From NCBI GenBank assembly GCA_025267735.1, contig CM046303.1, positions 46,513,380-46,577,379 on the forward strand: 64,000 bases of DNA, in the 5' to 3' direction. Below are positions 1 to 12,017 of the stretch, one piece after another. The position numbers were made by a program, and so were the translations under genes. Positions within the stretch are counted from its first letter, which is position 1; every line of letters starts with the position of its first letter. Origin of the DNA: Mactra quadrangularis (lineage: Eukaryota; Mollusca; Bivalvia; Venerida; Mactridae). The notes under the pieces are model-generated. The model saw only the letters and a program-made list of their open reading frames with translations, did no database searches and was not told where the DNA came from.

Positions 1-1590
1 CAAGTGAGTTACTTCCTGATGTCAAGTCTACCTATAATATAGTACATGTATTTGAATTGCATTTCCTGAACACTTCCTAATTTATATAATTACACTTAGG
101 CATAATAAGCTACCTGTATTTACCTGTACTCTATACAATCATGGACATGTATTAATTTACGTAATGTAGTTTTTTTTCGATATTTTGTTTTATCCTTTAC
201 TGTGTTAATATATTTGTTTAACAACTTATGCATTATTTCAATTTGTTTACCAAGCAACTGAATTCATGTCAAAGAGAATAAAAATGATTCACATTCTTAA
301 TCTTACATTTTCATAAAAAGCCTCAATTCACTTTTAACTGACACATAAAAACGTCACATTTCTATAAATTGTGACAACATGTGGCTATTCACCACCTTTA
401 CTGTATTTCACAGTCTTACAATAATCGCTGCATAGATTATCCTTTCTATGAAGCACTGGTCTTCTTCGACCTTACAATATCTCTCATTAAATCTCTAAAA
501 ACTATTTACAATACGACCTCCTTATAAGGGTCTCCTGAATGTGTCATTTTACTGAAAAATTCAGACTTTTGAAAATAAATCAATCTTTAACCCTTATCTA
601 CTGCATCGCTGCTAGGCAAATTTAAATTACTTTAACACAAAATCGTCAAGTTTTCATTTCATTTTACATTTTTTTTTGAGTTAGCTTTTTTCGCAAGTGA
701 ATATGCCTATTATTACTGTACTTTATTTTCACGGACTCGCGTTACTTTTAACTTCCGTTTAGTTAAGACAATTTGATTGCTTGAACGCGTAATTTCTATA
801 ATATCTTAATTTTCAATATAATCACTACAATAACTTGAAATTTCTCTAACACAATATGCTCTCGTATCTAGCTACATATAATAAGTCATTTGCAATGAAT
901 TTTATACTTCCAAAATTAAAGTTTTAACAGCTAATGTATACTTCAAATCGCTCCTCAATCATGATCAATACTGGTTAATATAATGGAAAGAATCGACTAT
1001 TCTCTCCCTAGACACTTTAAATTTCAAATAAATAGCAGACAACAGTTTTCTGCTCATGGGCTTATCCCGTAATCTACAACAACTTATTGCATTTATACTT
1101 ATGCAATCTTGGCGTATACAGACCGTTATTCTAATTATGCGACTTTTATCGCAACATAAATCTCTTAGTCCTTTTCTTAATCGCAGGACCCTTAAATCTC
1201 CTTATACAACAAAAGTATCATTAATCTATATATTACCAGAATTTAACATGAATAGATTCACGCTTAAAATTGGTATACAACCAACATTTATGTAACATTT
1301 TATCTTCGATTTTTATGTATTTCCTATTTTATGCGAACTTTTTAATACGACAATTTAACCTCACAGCGTAAATGATTATTCATTGCGTATTTTTATATTT
1401 AAATTGATTTAATGAAAAAAAATCAAGCATTAAATTTATAGACTACCTTAAATCATTTCAATCATTTTTAGATCCTATTTTAAGCTATCATTTCTAACCA
1501 AGATTACAAAAATTTATTTGTCAGACTTACTTAATATAGCGTTGTCCCGTCTTGTGTTCCTGGTACCAGATAGTTTTCCCATTCCCTCAG

Positions 1591-1752
1591 TTTTTGCGTT
1601 GTTGTAACCATAGTTCATATTTCTGCGTTGTTTGACCAAAGTTGAAAATATCTGTATTGTTCCAATCCACATTCTGCGTTGTTTAAACCAAAGTTGATGA
1701 CTTCTGTGTTGTAAACCAATATTCTGCGTTGTTTCAACTCCAAAGATTCGTC
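1591..1752. repeat. Minisatellite-like sub-repeats inside the satellite unit
   Basis: Six imperfect tandem copies of a 21-30-bp motif around TTCTGCGTTGTTT followed by AACCAAAGTTGA. Example cores are TTTGCGTTGTTG, TCTGCGTTGTTTGACC, TCTGTATTGTTCC, TCTGCGTTGTTTAAACC, TCTGTGTTGTAAACC and TCTGCGTTGTTTCAAC. The block recurs in every unit at the same offset, for example at 4554 and 7573. No function can be read from it. Confidence 0.8.
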
Positions 1753-1760
1753 CTTGGTCA

Positions 1761-1850
1761 CGAGCACCAAATCAATCAAGTGTGGCGTAGCGGATGCTAC
1801 GGATTATTACGTTGCCACACTGATGTGTGAATCATGTGTTTGGTACACAA
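1761..1850. repeat. Compound hairpin in each satellite unit
   Basis: GTGTGGC at 1780-1786 pairs with GCCACAC at 1814-1820. Inside that stem, GTAGC at 1787-1791 pairs with GCTAC at 1796-1800, so the strand can form a branched hairpin. Outside it, ACCAAA before and TTTGGT after give a further weak stem, extending the inverted repeat to about 90 bp. Every unit has it; the one variable base (A or T in units 7 and 9) lies in a loop. It could be a relic MITE or a cruciform site. Confidence 0.7.
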
Positions 1851-2963
1851 ACACCAACATAAATACTTGAGATATAGTTTATAACAACACAAGTTTGTAT
1901 ATGACGTTTAATATTGGTCCGTGATCGTTATTGTTTACAAACATACTTAGTAAAGTTCTAAATCTAATATCATAACTTATAAGTCCAGATTCAAAGCAAT
2001 GTTCCTAAAATTGCATGTTTCTCGCTGCGTTTCAAAATGCTAACTAACAAGCAACAATATCAACTCACAACTTGACCATCTGTCAAATGTATGTATGTAC
2101 TCTAGATATGTCTATATGATTAATTAGACATGTTTAGGATTGCCCATTATGCGACACCATTATGCGACAATACCTCATTTGCTTTTAAAAATTTTACATG
2201 AACATTTTAATGTTTATGCAAAATTAAAGTTTAAGATAGAGATTGCATTGAATACTGGACAATCTGTGAAAGACAAATAATGCAATATTCATTATGATAA
2301 ACAATCAACAGTATCAGTTCTTTTATCTAAAAAAATAAAAAATAACATTCAACAAATCTATACATACATGTATATGCAAACAATGTTACACAATTGCATA
2401 TTTACTTAAATGTTTATCTCTTACTTAAAAACTTGTAATTGTCACTTCTTAAAAATATTTGTATAATGTATAAGACTTGCTATTAATAAATGTTGTAGTT
2501 CTTATCAAAACTGAATAAAGTCACACAGCATCACAAGTAAGACTTCACGTGTTCTGTAGTAAACATCAAAATCTTCTAATACAGTCGTTCATGTTACTGT
2601 AATTGTCATGATCTTGTCATCTTCATTGTGTAGGTAACTGCTACTTTCTGACTGACAACAATAATTTCTTGTAATGTGATTAGTGTGATAGCTCTGAATT
2701 ATGTCTTGACAGAATACACTATTTTTTTAATTGTTAACATCATTTTCGAACCGGTAATATTGGTGTAAATTTATTTGTACTTGTAAACTGTCATCTCTTA
2801 TTAATTATGCCCTACAGCTGTCTACCCTTAAGTCTGCATTACTTATTAATCACTAACCGTATCCAAGTTCAAGCACATCGGTGCATTGCGATATTAAACT
2901 GTCAATAAGATGTCAACATAATACATCTTAATAACCTACTCAACATTATTTGTAGTACTTATA

Positions 2964-5900
2964 CAAGTGAGTTACTTCCTGATGTCAAGTCTACCTATAA
3001 TATAGTACATGTATTTGAATTGCATTTCCTGAACACTTCCTAATTTATATAATTACACTTAGGCATAATAAGCTACCTGTATTTACCTGTACTCTATACA
3101 ATCATGGACATGTATTAATTTACGTAATGTAGTTTTTTTTCGATATTTTGTTTTATCCTTTACTGTGTTAATATATTTGTTTAACAACTTATGCATTATT
3201 TCAATTTGTTTACCAAGCAACTGAATTCATGTCAAAGAGAATAAAAATGATTCACATTCTTAATCTTACATTTTCATAAAAAGCCTCAATTCACTTTTAA
3301 CTGACACATAAAAACGTCACATTTCTATAAATTGTGACAACATGTGGCTATTCACCACCTTTACTGTATTTCACAGTCTTACAATAATCGCTGCATAGAT
3401 TATCCTTTCTATGAAGCACTGGTCTTCTTCGACCTTACAATATCTCTCATTAAATCTCTAAAAACTATTTACAATACGACCTCCTTATAAGGGTCTCCTG
3501 AATGTGTCATTTTACTGAAAAATTCAGACTTTTGAAAATAAATCAATCTTTAACCCTTATCTACTGCATCGCTGCTAGGCAAATTTAAATTACTTTAACA
3601 CAAAATCGTCAAGTTTTCATTTCATTTTACATTTTTTTTTGAGTTAGCTTTTTTCGCAAGTGAATATGCCTATTATTACTGTACTTTATTTTCACGGACT
3701 CGCGTTACTTTTAACTTCCGTTTAGTTAAGACAATTTGATTGCTTGAACGCGTAATTTCTATAATATCTTAATTTTCAATATAATCACTACAATAACTTG
3801 AAATTTCTCTAACACAATATGCTCTCGTATCTAGCTACATATAATAAGTCATTTGCAATGAATTTTATACTTCCAAAATTAAAGTTTTAACAGCTAATGT
3901 ATACTTCAAATCGCTCCTCAATCATGATCAATACTGGTTAATATAATGGAAAGAATCGACTATTCTCTCCCTAGACACTTTAAATTTCAAATAAATAGCA
4001 GACAACAGTTTTCTGCTCATGGGCTTATCCCGTAATCTACAACAACTTATTGCATTTATACTTATGCAATCTTGGCGTATACAGACCGTTATTCTAATTA
4101 TGCGACTTTTATCGCAACATAAATCTCTTAGTCCTTTTCTTAATCGCAGGACCCTTAAATCTCCTTATACAACAAAAGTATCATTAATCTATATATTACC
4201 AGAATTTAACATGAATAGATTCACGCTTAAAATTGGTATACAACCAACATTTATGTAACATTTTATCTTCGATTTTTATGTATTTCCTATTTTATGCGAA
4301 CTTTTTAATACGACAATTTAACCTCACAGCGTAAATGATTATTCATTGCGTATTTTTATATTTAAATTGATTTAATGAAAAAAAATCAAGCATTAAATTT
4401 ATAGACTACCTTAAATCATTTCAATCATTTTTAGATCCTATTTTAATATCATTTCTAACCAAGATTACAAAAATTTACTTTGTCAGACTTACTTAATAAT
4501 AGCGTTGTCCCGTCTTGTGTTCCTGGTACCAGATAGTTTTCCCATTCCCTCAGTTTTTGCGTTGTTGTAACCATAGTTCATATTTCTGCGTTGTTTGACC
4601 AAAGTTGAAAATATCTGTATTGTTCCAATCCACATTCTGCGTTGTTTAAACCAAAGTTGATGACTTCTGTGTTGTAAACCAATATTCTGCGTTGTTTCAA
4701 CTCCAAAGATTCGTCCTTGGTCACGAGCACCAAATCAATCAAGTGTGGCGTAGCGGATGCTACGGATTATTACGTTGCCACACTGATGTGTGAATCATGT
4801 GTTTGGTACACAAACACCAACATAAATACTTGAGATATAGTTTATAACAACACAAGTTTGTATATGACGTTTAATATTGGTCCGTGATCGTTATTGTTTA
4901 CAAACATACTTAGTAAAGTTCTAAATCTAATATCATAACTTATAAGTCCAGATTCAAAGCAATGTTCCTAACTTGTATGTTCGAGCCGCTAATAGGCTCG
5001 AACCTCTTAATAATTATATATCCTAAAATTGCATGTTTCTCGCTGCGTTTCAAAATGCTAACTAACAAGCAACAATATCAACTCACAACTTGACCATCTG
5101 TCAAATGTATGTATGTACTCTAGATATGTCTATATGATTAATTAGACATGTTTAGGATTGCCCATTATGCGACACCATTATGCGACAATACCTCATTTGC
5201 TTTTAAAAATTTTACATGAACATTTTAATGTTTATGCAAAATTAAAGTTTAAGATAGAGATTGCATTGAATACTGGACAATCTGTGAAAGACAAATAATG
5301 CAATATTCATTATGATAAACAATCAACAGTATCAGTTCTTTTATCTAAAAAAATAAAAAATAACATTCAACAAATCTATACATACATGTATATGCAAACA
5401 ATGTTACACAATTGCATATTTACTTAAATGTTTATCTCTTACTTAAAAACTTGTAATTGTCACTTCTTAAAAATATTTGTATAATGTATAAGACTTGCTA
5501 TTAATAAATGTTGTAGTTCTTATCAAAACTGAATAAAGTCACACAGCATCACAAGTAAGACTTCACGTGTTCTGTAGTAAACATCAAAATCTTCTAATAC
5601 AGTCGTTCATGTTACTGTAATTGTCATGATCTTGTCATCTTCATTGTGTAGGTAACTGCTACTTTCTGACTGACAACAATAATTTCTTGTAATGTGATTA
5701 GTGTGATAGCTCTGAATTATGTCTTGACAGAATACACTATTTTTTTAATTGTTAACATCATTTTCGAACCGGTAATATTGGTGTAAATTTATTTGTACTT
5801 GTAAACTGTCATCTCTTATTAATTATGCCCTACAGCTGTCTACCCTTAAGTCTGCATTACTTATTAATCACTAACCGTATCCAAGTTCAAGCACATCGGT

Positions 5901-5981
5901 GCATTGCGATATTAAACTGTCAATAAGATGTCAACATAATACATCTTAATAACCTACTCAACATTATTTGTAGTACTTATA
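2964..5981. repeat. Array unit 2 (private indel cluster)
   Basis: A 3018-bp copy. It differs from all others between about 4440 and 4500: it reads TTTTAATATC instead of TTTTAAGCTATC, AAATTTACTTTG instead of AAATTTATTTG, and TAATAATAGCG instead of TAATATAGCG. The changes cancel in length. Confidence 0.95.
4971..5025. repeat. 55-bp optional block with a perfect 8-bp hairpin
   Basis: This block is present in units 2-9 and absent from unit 1. TTCGAGCC at 4980-4987 pairs perfectly with GGCTCGAA at 4995-5002 around a 7-base loop. TCCTAA lies at both borders, which would be the target duplication if the block were an insertion. The minus strand reads GGTTCGAGCC, which fits a tRNA T-arm/B-box consensus, but no acceptor, D-arm or anticodon arm surrounds it. 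Equivalent blocks lie near 7989, 11007, 14025, 17043, 20061, 23079 and 26097. Confidence 0.8.
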
Positions 5982-8900
5982 CAAGTGAGTTACTTCCTGA
6001 TGTCAAGTCTACCTATAATATAGTACATGTATTTGAATTGCATTTCCTGAACACTTCCTAATTTATATAATTACACTTAGGCATAATAAGCTACCTGTAT
6101 TTACCTGTACTCTATACAATCATGGACATGTATTAATTTACGTAATGTAGTTTTTTTTCGATATTTTGTTTTATCCTTTACTGTGTTAATATATTTGTTT
6201 AACAACTTATGCATTATTTCAATTTGTTTACCAAGCAACTGAATTCATGTCAAAGAGAATAAAAATGATTCACATTCTTAATCTTACATTTTCATAAAAA
6301 GCCTCAATTCACTTTTAACTGACACATAAAAACGTCACATTTCTATAAATTGTGACAACATGTGGCTATTCACCACCTTTACTGTATTTCACAGTCTTAC
6401 AATAATCGCTGCATAGATTATCCTTTCTATGAAGCACTGGTCTTCTTCGACCTTACAATATCTCTCATTAAATCTCTAAAAACTATTTACAATACGACCT
6501 CCTTATAAGGGTCTCCTGAATGTGTCATTTTACTGAAAAATTCAGACTTTTGAAAATAAATCAATCTTTAACCCTTATCTACTGCATCGCTGCTAGGCAA
6601 ATTTAAATTACTTTAACACAAAATCGTCAAGTTTTCATTTCATTTTACATTTTTTTTTGAGTTAGCTTTTTTCGCAAGTGAATATGCCTATTATTACTGT
6701 ACTTTATTTTCACGGACTCGCGTTACTTTTAACTTCCGTTTAGTTAAGACAATTTGATTGCTTGAACGCGTAATTTCTATAATATCTTAATTTTCAATAT
6801 AATCACTACAATAACTTGAAATTTCTCTAACACAATATGCTCTCGTATCTAGCTACATATAATAAGTCATTTGCAATGAATTTTATACTTCCAAAATTAA
6901 AGTTTTAACAGCTAATGTATACTTCAAATCGCTCCTCAATCATGATCAATACTGGTTAATATAATGGAAAGAATCGACTATTCTCTCCCTAGACACTTTA
7001 AATTTCAAATAAATAGCAGACAACAGTTTTCTGCTCATGGGCTTATCCCGTAATCTACAACAACTTATTGCATTTATACTTATGCAATCTTGGCGTATAC
7101 AGACCGTTATTCTAATTATGCGACTTTTATCGCAACATAAATCTCTTAGTCCTTTTCTTAATCGCAGGACCCTTAAATCTCCTTATACAACAAAAGTATC
7201 ATTAATCTATATATTACCAGAATTTAACATGAATAGATTCACGCTTAAAATTGGTATACAACCAACATTTATGTAACATTTTATCTTCGATTTTTATGTA
7301 TTTCCTATTTTATGCGAACTTTTTAATACGACAATTTAACCTCACAGCGTAAATGATTATTCATTGCGTATTTTTATATTTAAATTGATTTAATGAAAAA
7401 AAATCAAGCATTAAATTTATAGACTACCTTAAATCATTTCAATCATTTTTAGATCCTATTTTAAGCTATCATTTCTAACCAAGATTACAAAAATTTATTT
7501 GTCAGACTTACTTAATATAGCGTTGTCCCGTCTTGTGTTCCTGGTACCAGATAGTTTTCCCATTCCCTCAGTTTTTGCGTTGTTGTAACCATAGTTCATA
7601 TTTCTGCGTTGTTTGACCAAAGTTGAAAATATCTGTATTGTTCCAATCCACATTCTGCGTTGTTTAAACCAAAGTTGATGACTTCTGTGTTGTAAACCAA
7701 TATTCTGCGTTGTTTCAACTCCAAAGATTCGTCCTTGGTCACGAGCACCAAATCAATCAAGTGTGGCGTAGCGGATGCTACGGATTATTACGTTGCCACA
7801 CTGATGTGTGAATCATGTGTTTGGTACACAAACACCAACATAAATACTTGAGATATAGTTTATAACAACACAAGTTTGTATATGACGTTTAATATTGGTC
7901 CGTGATCGTTATTGTTTACAAACATACTTAGTAAAGTTCTAAATCTAATATCATAACTTATAAGTCCAGATTCAAAGCAATGTTCCTAACTTGTATGTTC
8001 GAGCCGCTAATAGGCTCGAACCTCTTAATAATTATATATCCTAAAATTGCATGTTTCTCGCTGCGTTTCAAAATGCTAACTAACAAGCAACAATATCAAC
8101 TCACAACTTGACCATCTGTCAAATGTATGTATGTACTCTAGATATGTCTATATGATTAATTAGACATGTTTAGGATTGCCCATTATGCGACACCATTATG
8201 CGACAATACCTCATTTGCTTTTAAAAATTTTACATGAACATTTTAATGTTTATGCAAAATTAAAGTTTAAGATAGAGATTGCATTGAATACTGGACAATC
8301 TGTGAAAGACAAATAATGCAATATTCATTATGATAAACAATCAACAGTATCAGTTCTTTTATCTAAAAAAATAAAAAATAACATTCAACAAATCTATACA
8401 TACATGTATATGCAAACAATGTTACACAATTGCATATTTACTTAAATGTTTATCTCTTACTTAAAAACTTGTAATTGTCACTTCTTAAAAATATTTGTAT
8501 AATGTATAAGACTTGCTATTAATAAATGTTGTAGTTCTTATCAAAACTGAATAAAGTCACACAGCATCACAAGTAAGACTTCACGTGTTCTGTAGTAAAC
8601 ATCAAAATCTTCTAATACAGTCGTTCATGTTACTGTAATTGTCATGATCTTGTCATCTTCATTGTGTAGGTAACTGCTACTTTCTGACTGACAACAATAA
8701 TTTCTTGTAATGTGATTAGTGTGATAGCTCTGAATTATGTCTTGACAGAATACACTATTTTTTTAATTGTTAACATCATTTTCGAACCGGTAATATTGGT
8801 GTAAATTTATTTGTACTTGTAAACTGTCATCTCTTATTAATTATGCCCTACAGCTGTCTACCCTTAAGTCTGCATTACTTATTAATCACTAACCGTATCC

Positions 8901-8999
8901 AAGTTCAAGCACATCGGTGCATTGCGATATTAAACTGTCAATAAGATGTCAACATAATACATCTTAATAACCTACTCAACATTATTTGTAGTACTTATA
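5982..8999. repeat. Array unit 3 (consensus form)
   Basis: A 3018-bp copy with the consensus sequence: it has the 55-bp hairpin block, the CCTCTTAATAA variant and GGATTATTACG. Confidence 0.95.
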
Positions 9000-11900
9000 C
9001 AAGTGAGTTACTTCCTGATGTCAAGTCTACCTATAATATAGTACATGTATTTGAATTGCATTTCCTGAACACTTCCTAATTTATATAATTACACTTAGGC
9101 ATAATAAGCTACCTGTATTTACCTGTACTCTATACAATCATGGACATGTATTAATTTACGTAATGTAGTTTTTTTTCGATATTTTGTTTTATCCTTTACT
9201 GTGTTAATATATTTGTTTAACAACTTATGCATTATTTCAATTTGTTTACCAAGCAACTGAATTCATGTCAAAGAGAATAAAAATGATTCACATTCTTAAT
9301 CTTACATTTTCATAAAAAGCCTCAATTCACTTTTAACTGACACATAAAAACGTCACATTTCTATAAATTGTGACAACATGTGGCTATTCACCACCTTTAC
9401 TGTATTTCACAGTCTTACAATAATCGCTGCATAGATTATCCTTTCTATGAAGCACTGGTCTTCTTCGACCTTACAATATCTCTCATTAAATCTCTAAAAA
9501 CTATTTACAATACGACCTCCTTATAAGGGTCTCCTGAATGTGTCATTTTACTGAAAAATTCAGACTTTTGAAAATAAATCAATCTTTAACCCTTATCTAC
9601 TGCATCGCTGCTAGGCAAATTTAAATTACTTTAACACAAAATCGTCAAGTTTTCATTTCATTTTACATTTTTTTTTGAGTTAGCTTTTTTCGCAAGTGAA
9701 TATGCCTATTATTACTGTACTTTATTTTCACGGACTCGCGTTACTTTTAACTTCCGTTTAGTTAAGACAATTTGATTGCTTGAACGCGTAATTTCTATAA
9801 TATCTTAATTTTCAATATAATCACTACAATAACTTGAAATTTCTCTAACACAATATGCTCTCGTATCTAGCTACATATAATAAGTCATTTGCAATGAATT
9901 TTATACTTCCAAAATTAAAGTTTTAACAGCTAATGTATACTTCAAATCGCTCCTCAATCATGATCAATACTGGTTAATATAATGGAAAGAATCGACTATT
10001 CTCTCCCTAGACACTTTAAATTTCAAATAAATAGCAGACAACAGTTTTCTGCTCATGGGCTTATCCCGTAATCTACAACAACTTATTGCATTTATACTTA
10101 TGCAATCTTGGCGTATACAGACCGTTATTCTAATTATGCGACTTTTATCGCAACATAAATCTCTTAGTCCTTTTCTTAATCGCAGGACCCTTAAATCTCC
10201 TTATACAACAAAAGTATCATTAATCTATATATTACCAGAATTTAACATGAATAGATTCACGCTTAAAATTGGTATACAACCAACATTTATGTAACATTTT
10301 ATCTTCGATTTTTATGTATTTCCTATTTTATGCGAACTTTTTAATACGACAATTTAACCTCACAGCGTAAATGATTATTCATTGCGTATTTTTATATTTA
10401 AATTGATTTAATGAAAAAAAATCAAGCATTAAATTTATAGACTACCTTAAATCATTTCAATCATTTTTAGATCCTATTTTAAGCTATCATTTCTAACCAA
10501 GATTACAAAAATTTATTTGTCAGACTTACTTAATATAGCGTTGTCCCGTCTTGTGTTCCTGGTACCAGATAGTTTTCCCATTCCCTCAGTTTTTGCGTTG
10601 TTGTAACCATAGTTCATATTTCTGCGTTGTTTGACCAAAGTTGAAAATATCTGTATTGTTCCAATCCACATTCTGCGTTGTTTAAACCAAAGTTGATGAC
10701 TTCTGTGTTGTAAACCAATATTCTGCGTTGTTTCAACTCCAAAGATTCGTCCTTGGTCACGAGCACCAAATCAATCAAGTGTGGCGTAGCGGATGCTACG
10801 GATTATTACGTTGCCACACTGATGTGTGAATCATGTGTTTGGTACACAAACACCAACATAAATACTTGAGATATAGTTTATAACAACACAAGTTTGTATA
10901 TGACGTTTAATATTGGTCCGTGATCGTTATTGTTTACAAACATACTTAGTAAAGTTCTAAATCTAATATCATAACTTATAAGTCCAGATTCAAAGCAATG
11001 TTCCTAACTTGTATGTTCGAGCCGCTAATAGGCTCGAACCTCATAATAATTATATATCCTAAAATTGCATGTTTCTCGCTGCGTTTCAAAATGCTAACTA
11101 ACAAGCAACAATATCAACTCACAACTTGACCATCTGTCAAATGTATGTATGTACTCTAGATATGTCTATATGATTAATTAGACATGTTTAGGATTGCCCA
11201 TTATGCGACACCATTATGCGACAATACCTCATTTGCTTTTAAAAATTTTACATGAACATTTTAATGTTTATGCAAAATTAAAGTTTAAGATAGAGATTGC
11301 ATTGAATACTGGACAATCTGTGAAAGACAAATAATGCAATATTCATTATGATAAACAATCAACAGTATCAGTTCTTTTATCTAAAAAAATAAAAAATAAC
11401 ATTCAACAAATCTATACATACATGTATATGCAAACAATGTTACACAATTGCATATTTACTTAAATGTTTATCTCTTACTTAAAAACTTGTAATTGTCACT
11501 TCTTAAAAATATTTGTATAATGTATAAGACTTGCTATTAATAAATGTTGTAGTTCTTATCAAAACTGAATAAAGTCACACAGCATCACAAGTAAGACTTC
11601 ACGTGTTCTGTAGTAAACATCAAAATCTTCTAATACAGTCGTTCATGTTACTGTAATTGTCATGATCTTGTCATCTTCATTGTGTAGGTAACTGCTACTT
11701 TCTGACTGACAACAATAATTTCTTGTAATGTGATTAGTGTGATAGCTCTGAATTATGTCTTGACAGAATACACTATTTTTTTAATTGTTAACATCATTTT
11801 CGAACCGGTAATATTGGTGTAAATTTATTTGTACTTGTAAACTGTCATCTCTTATTAATTATGCCCTACAGCTGTCTACCCTTAAGTCTGCATTACTTAT

Positions 11901-12017
11901 TAATCACTAACCGTATCCAAGTTCAAGCACATCGGTGCATTGCGATATTAAACTGTCAATAAGATGTCAACATAATACATCTTAATAACCTACTCAACAT
12001 TATTTGTAGTACTTATA
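9000..12017. repeat. Array unit 4 (A variant in the 55-bp block)
   Basis: A 3018-bp copy carrying CCTCATAATAA near 11040 where most copies have CCTCTTAATAA. It shares this variant only with the adjacent unit 5. Confidence 0.95.

Larger units (their letters stand above)
1..2963. repeat. Array unit 1 (short form, lacks a 55-bp block)
   Basis: This copy is 2963 bp and misses the 55-bp block carrying a perfect hairpin that all the following copies have. At the join near 2006 it reads TTCCTAAAATTG. In other copies TCCTAA occurs on both sides of the block. The short form therefore fits either a deletion between the two TCCTAA direct repeats, or the ancestral state before an insertion that duplicated TCCTAA. 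The window may begin inside a longer array. Confidence 0.95.

Noticed and set aside
1056..1295. A 79-codon plus-strand frame repeated identically in every satellite unit (4019, 7037, 10055, 13073, 16092, 19110, 22128, 25146)
   Set aside because: It is identical only because the DNA unit is identical. No domain, signal peptide or promoter is seen, and its composition matches the AT-rich surroundings.
4980..5004. GGTTCGAGCC on the minus strand resembles a tRNA T-arm/B-box
   Set aside because: No D-arm, anticodon arm or acceptor pairing lies at the needed distance. It is better explained as one side of an 8-bp hairpin.
4971..5040. Hairpin followed by CTAA as a Helitron 3' end
   Set aside because: The hairpin is too far from CTAA, the base after it is not the expected T of an A-T insertion site, and no rolling-circle protein or matching 5' TC end was found.
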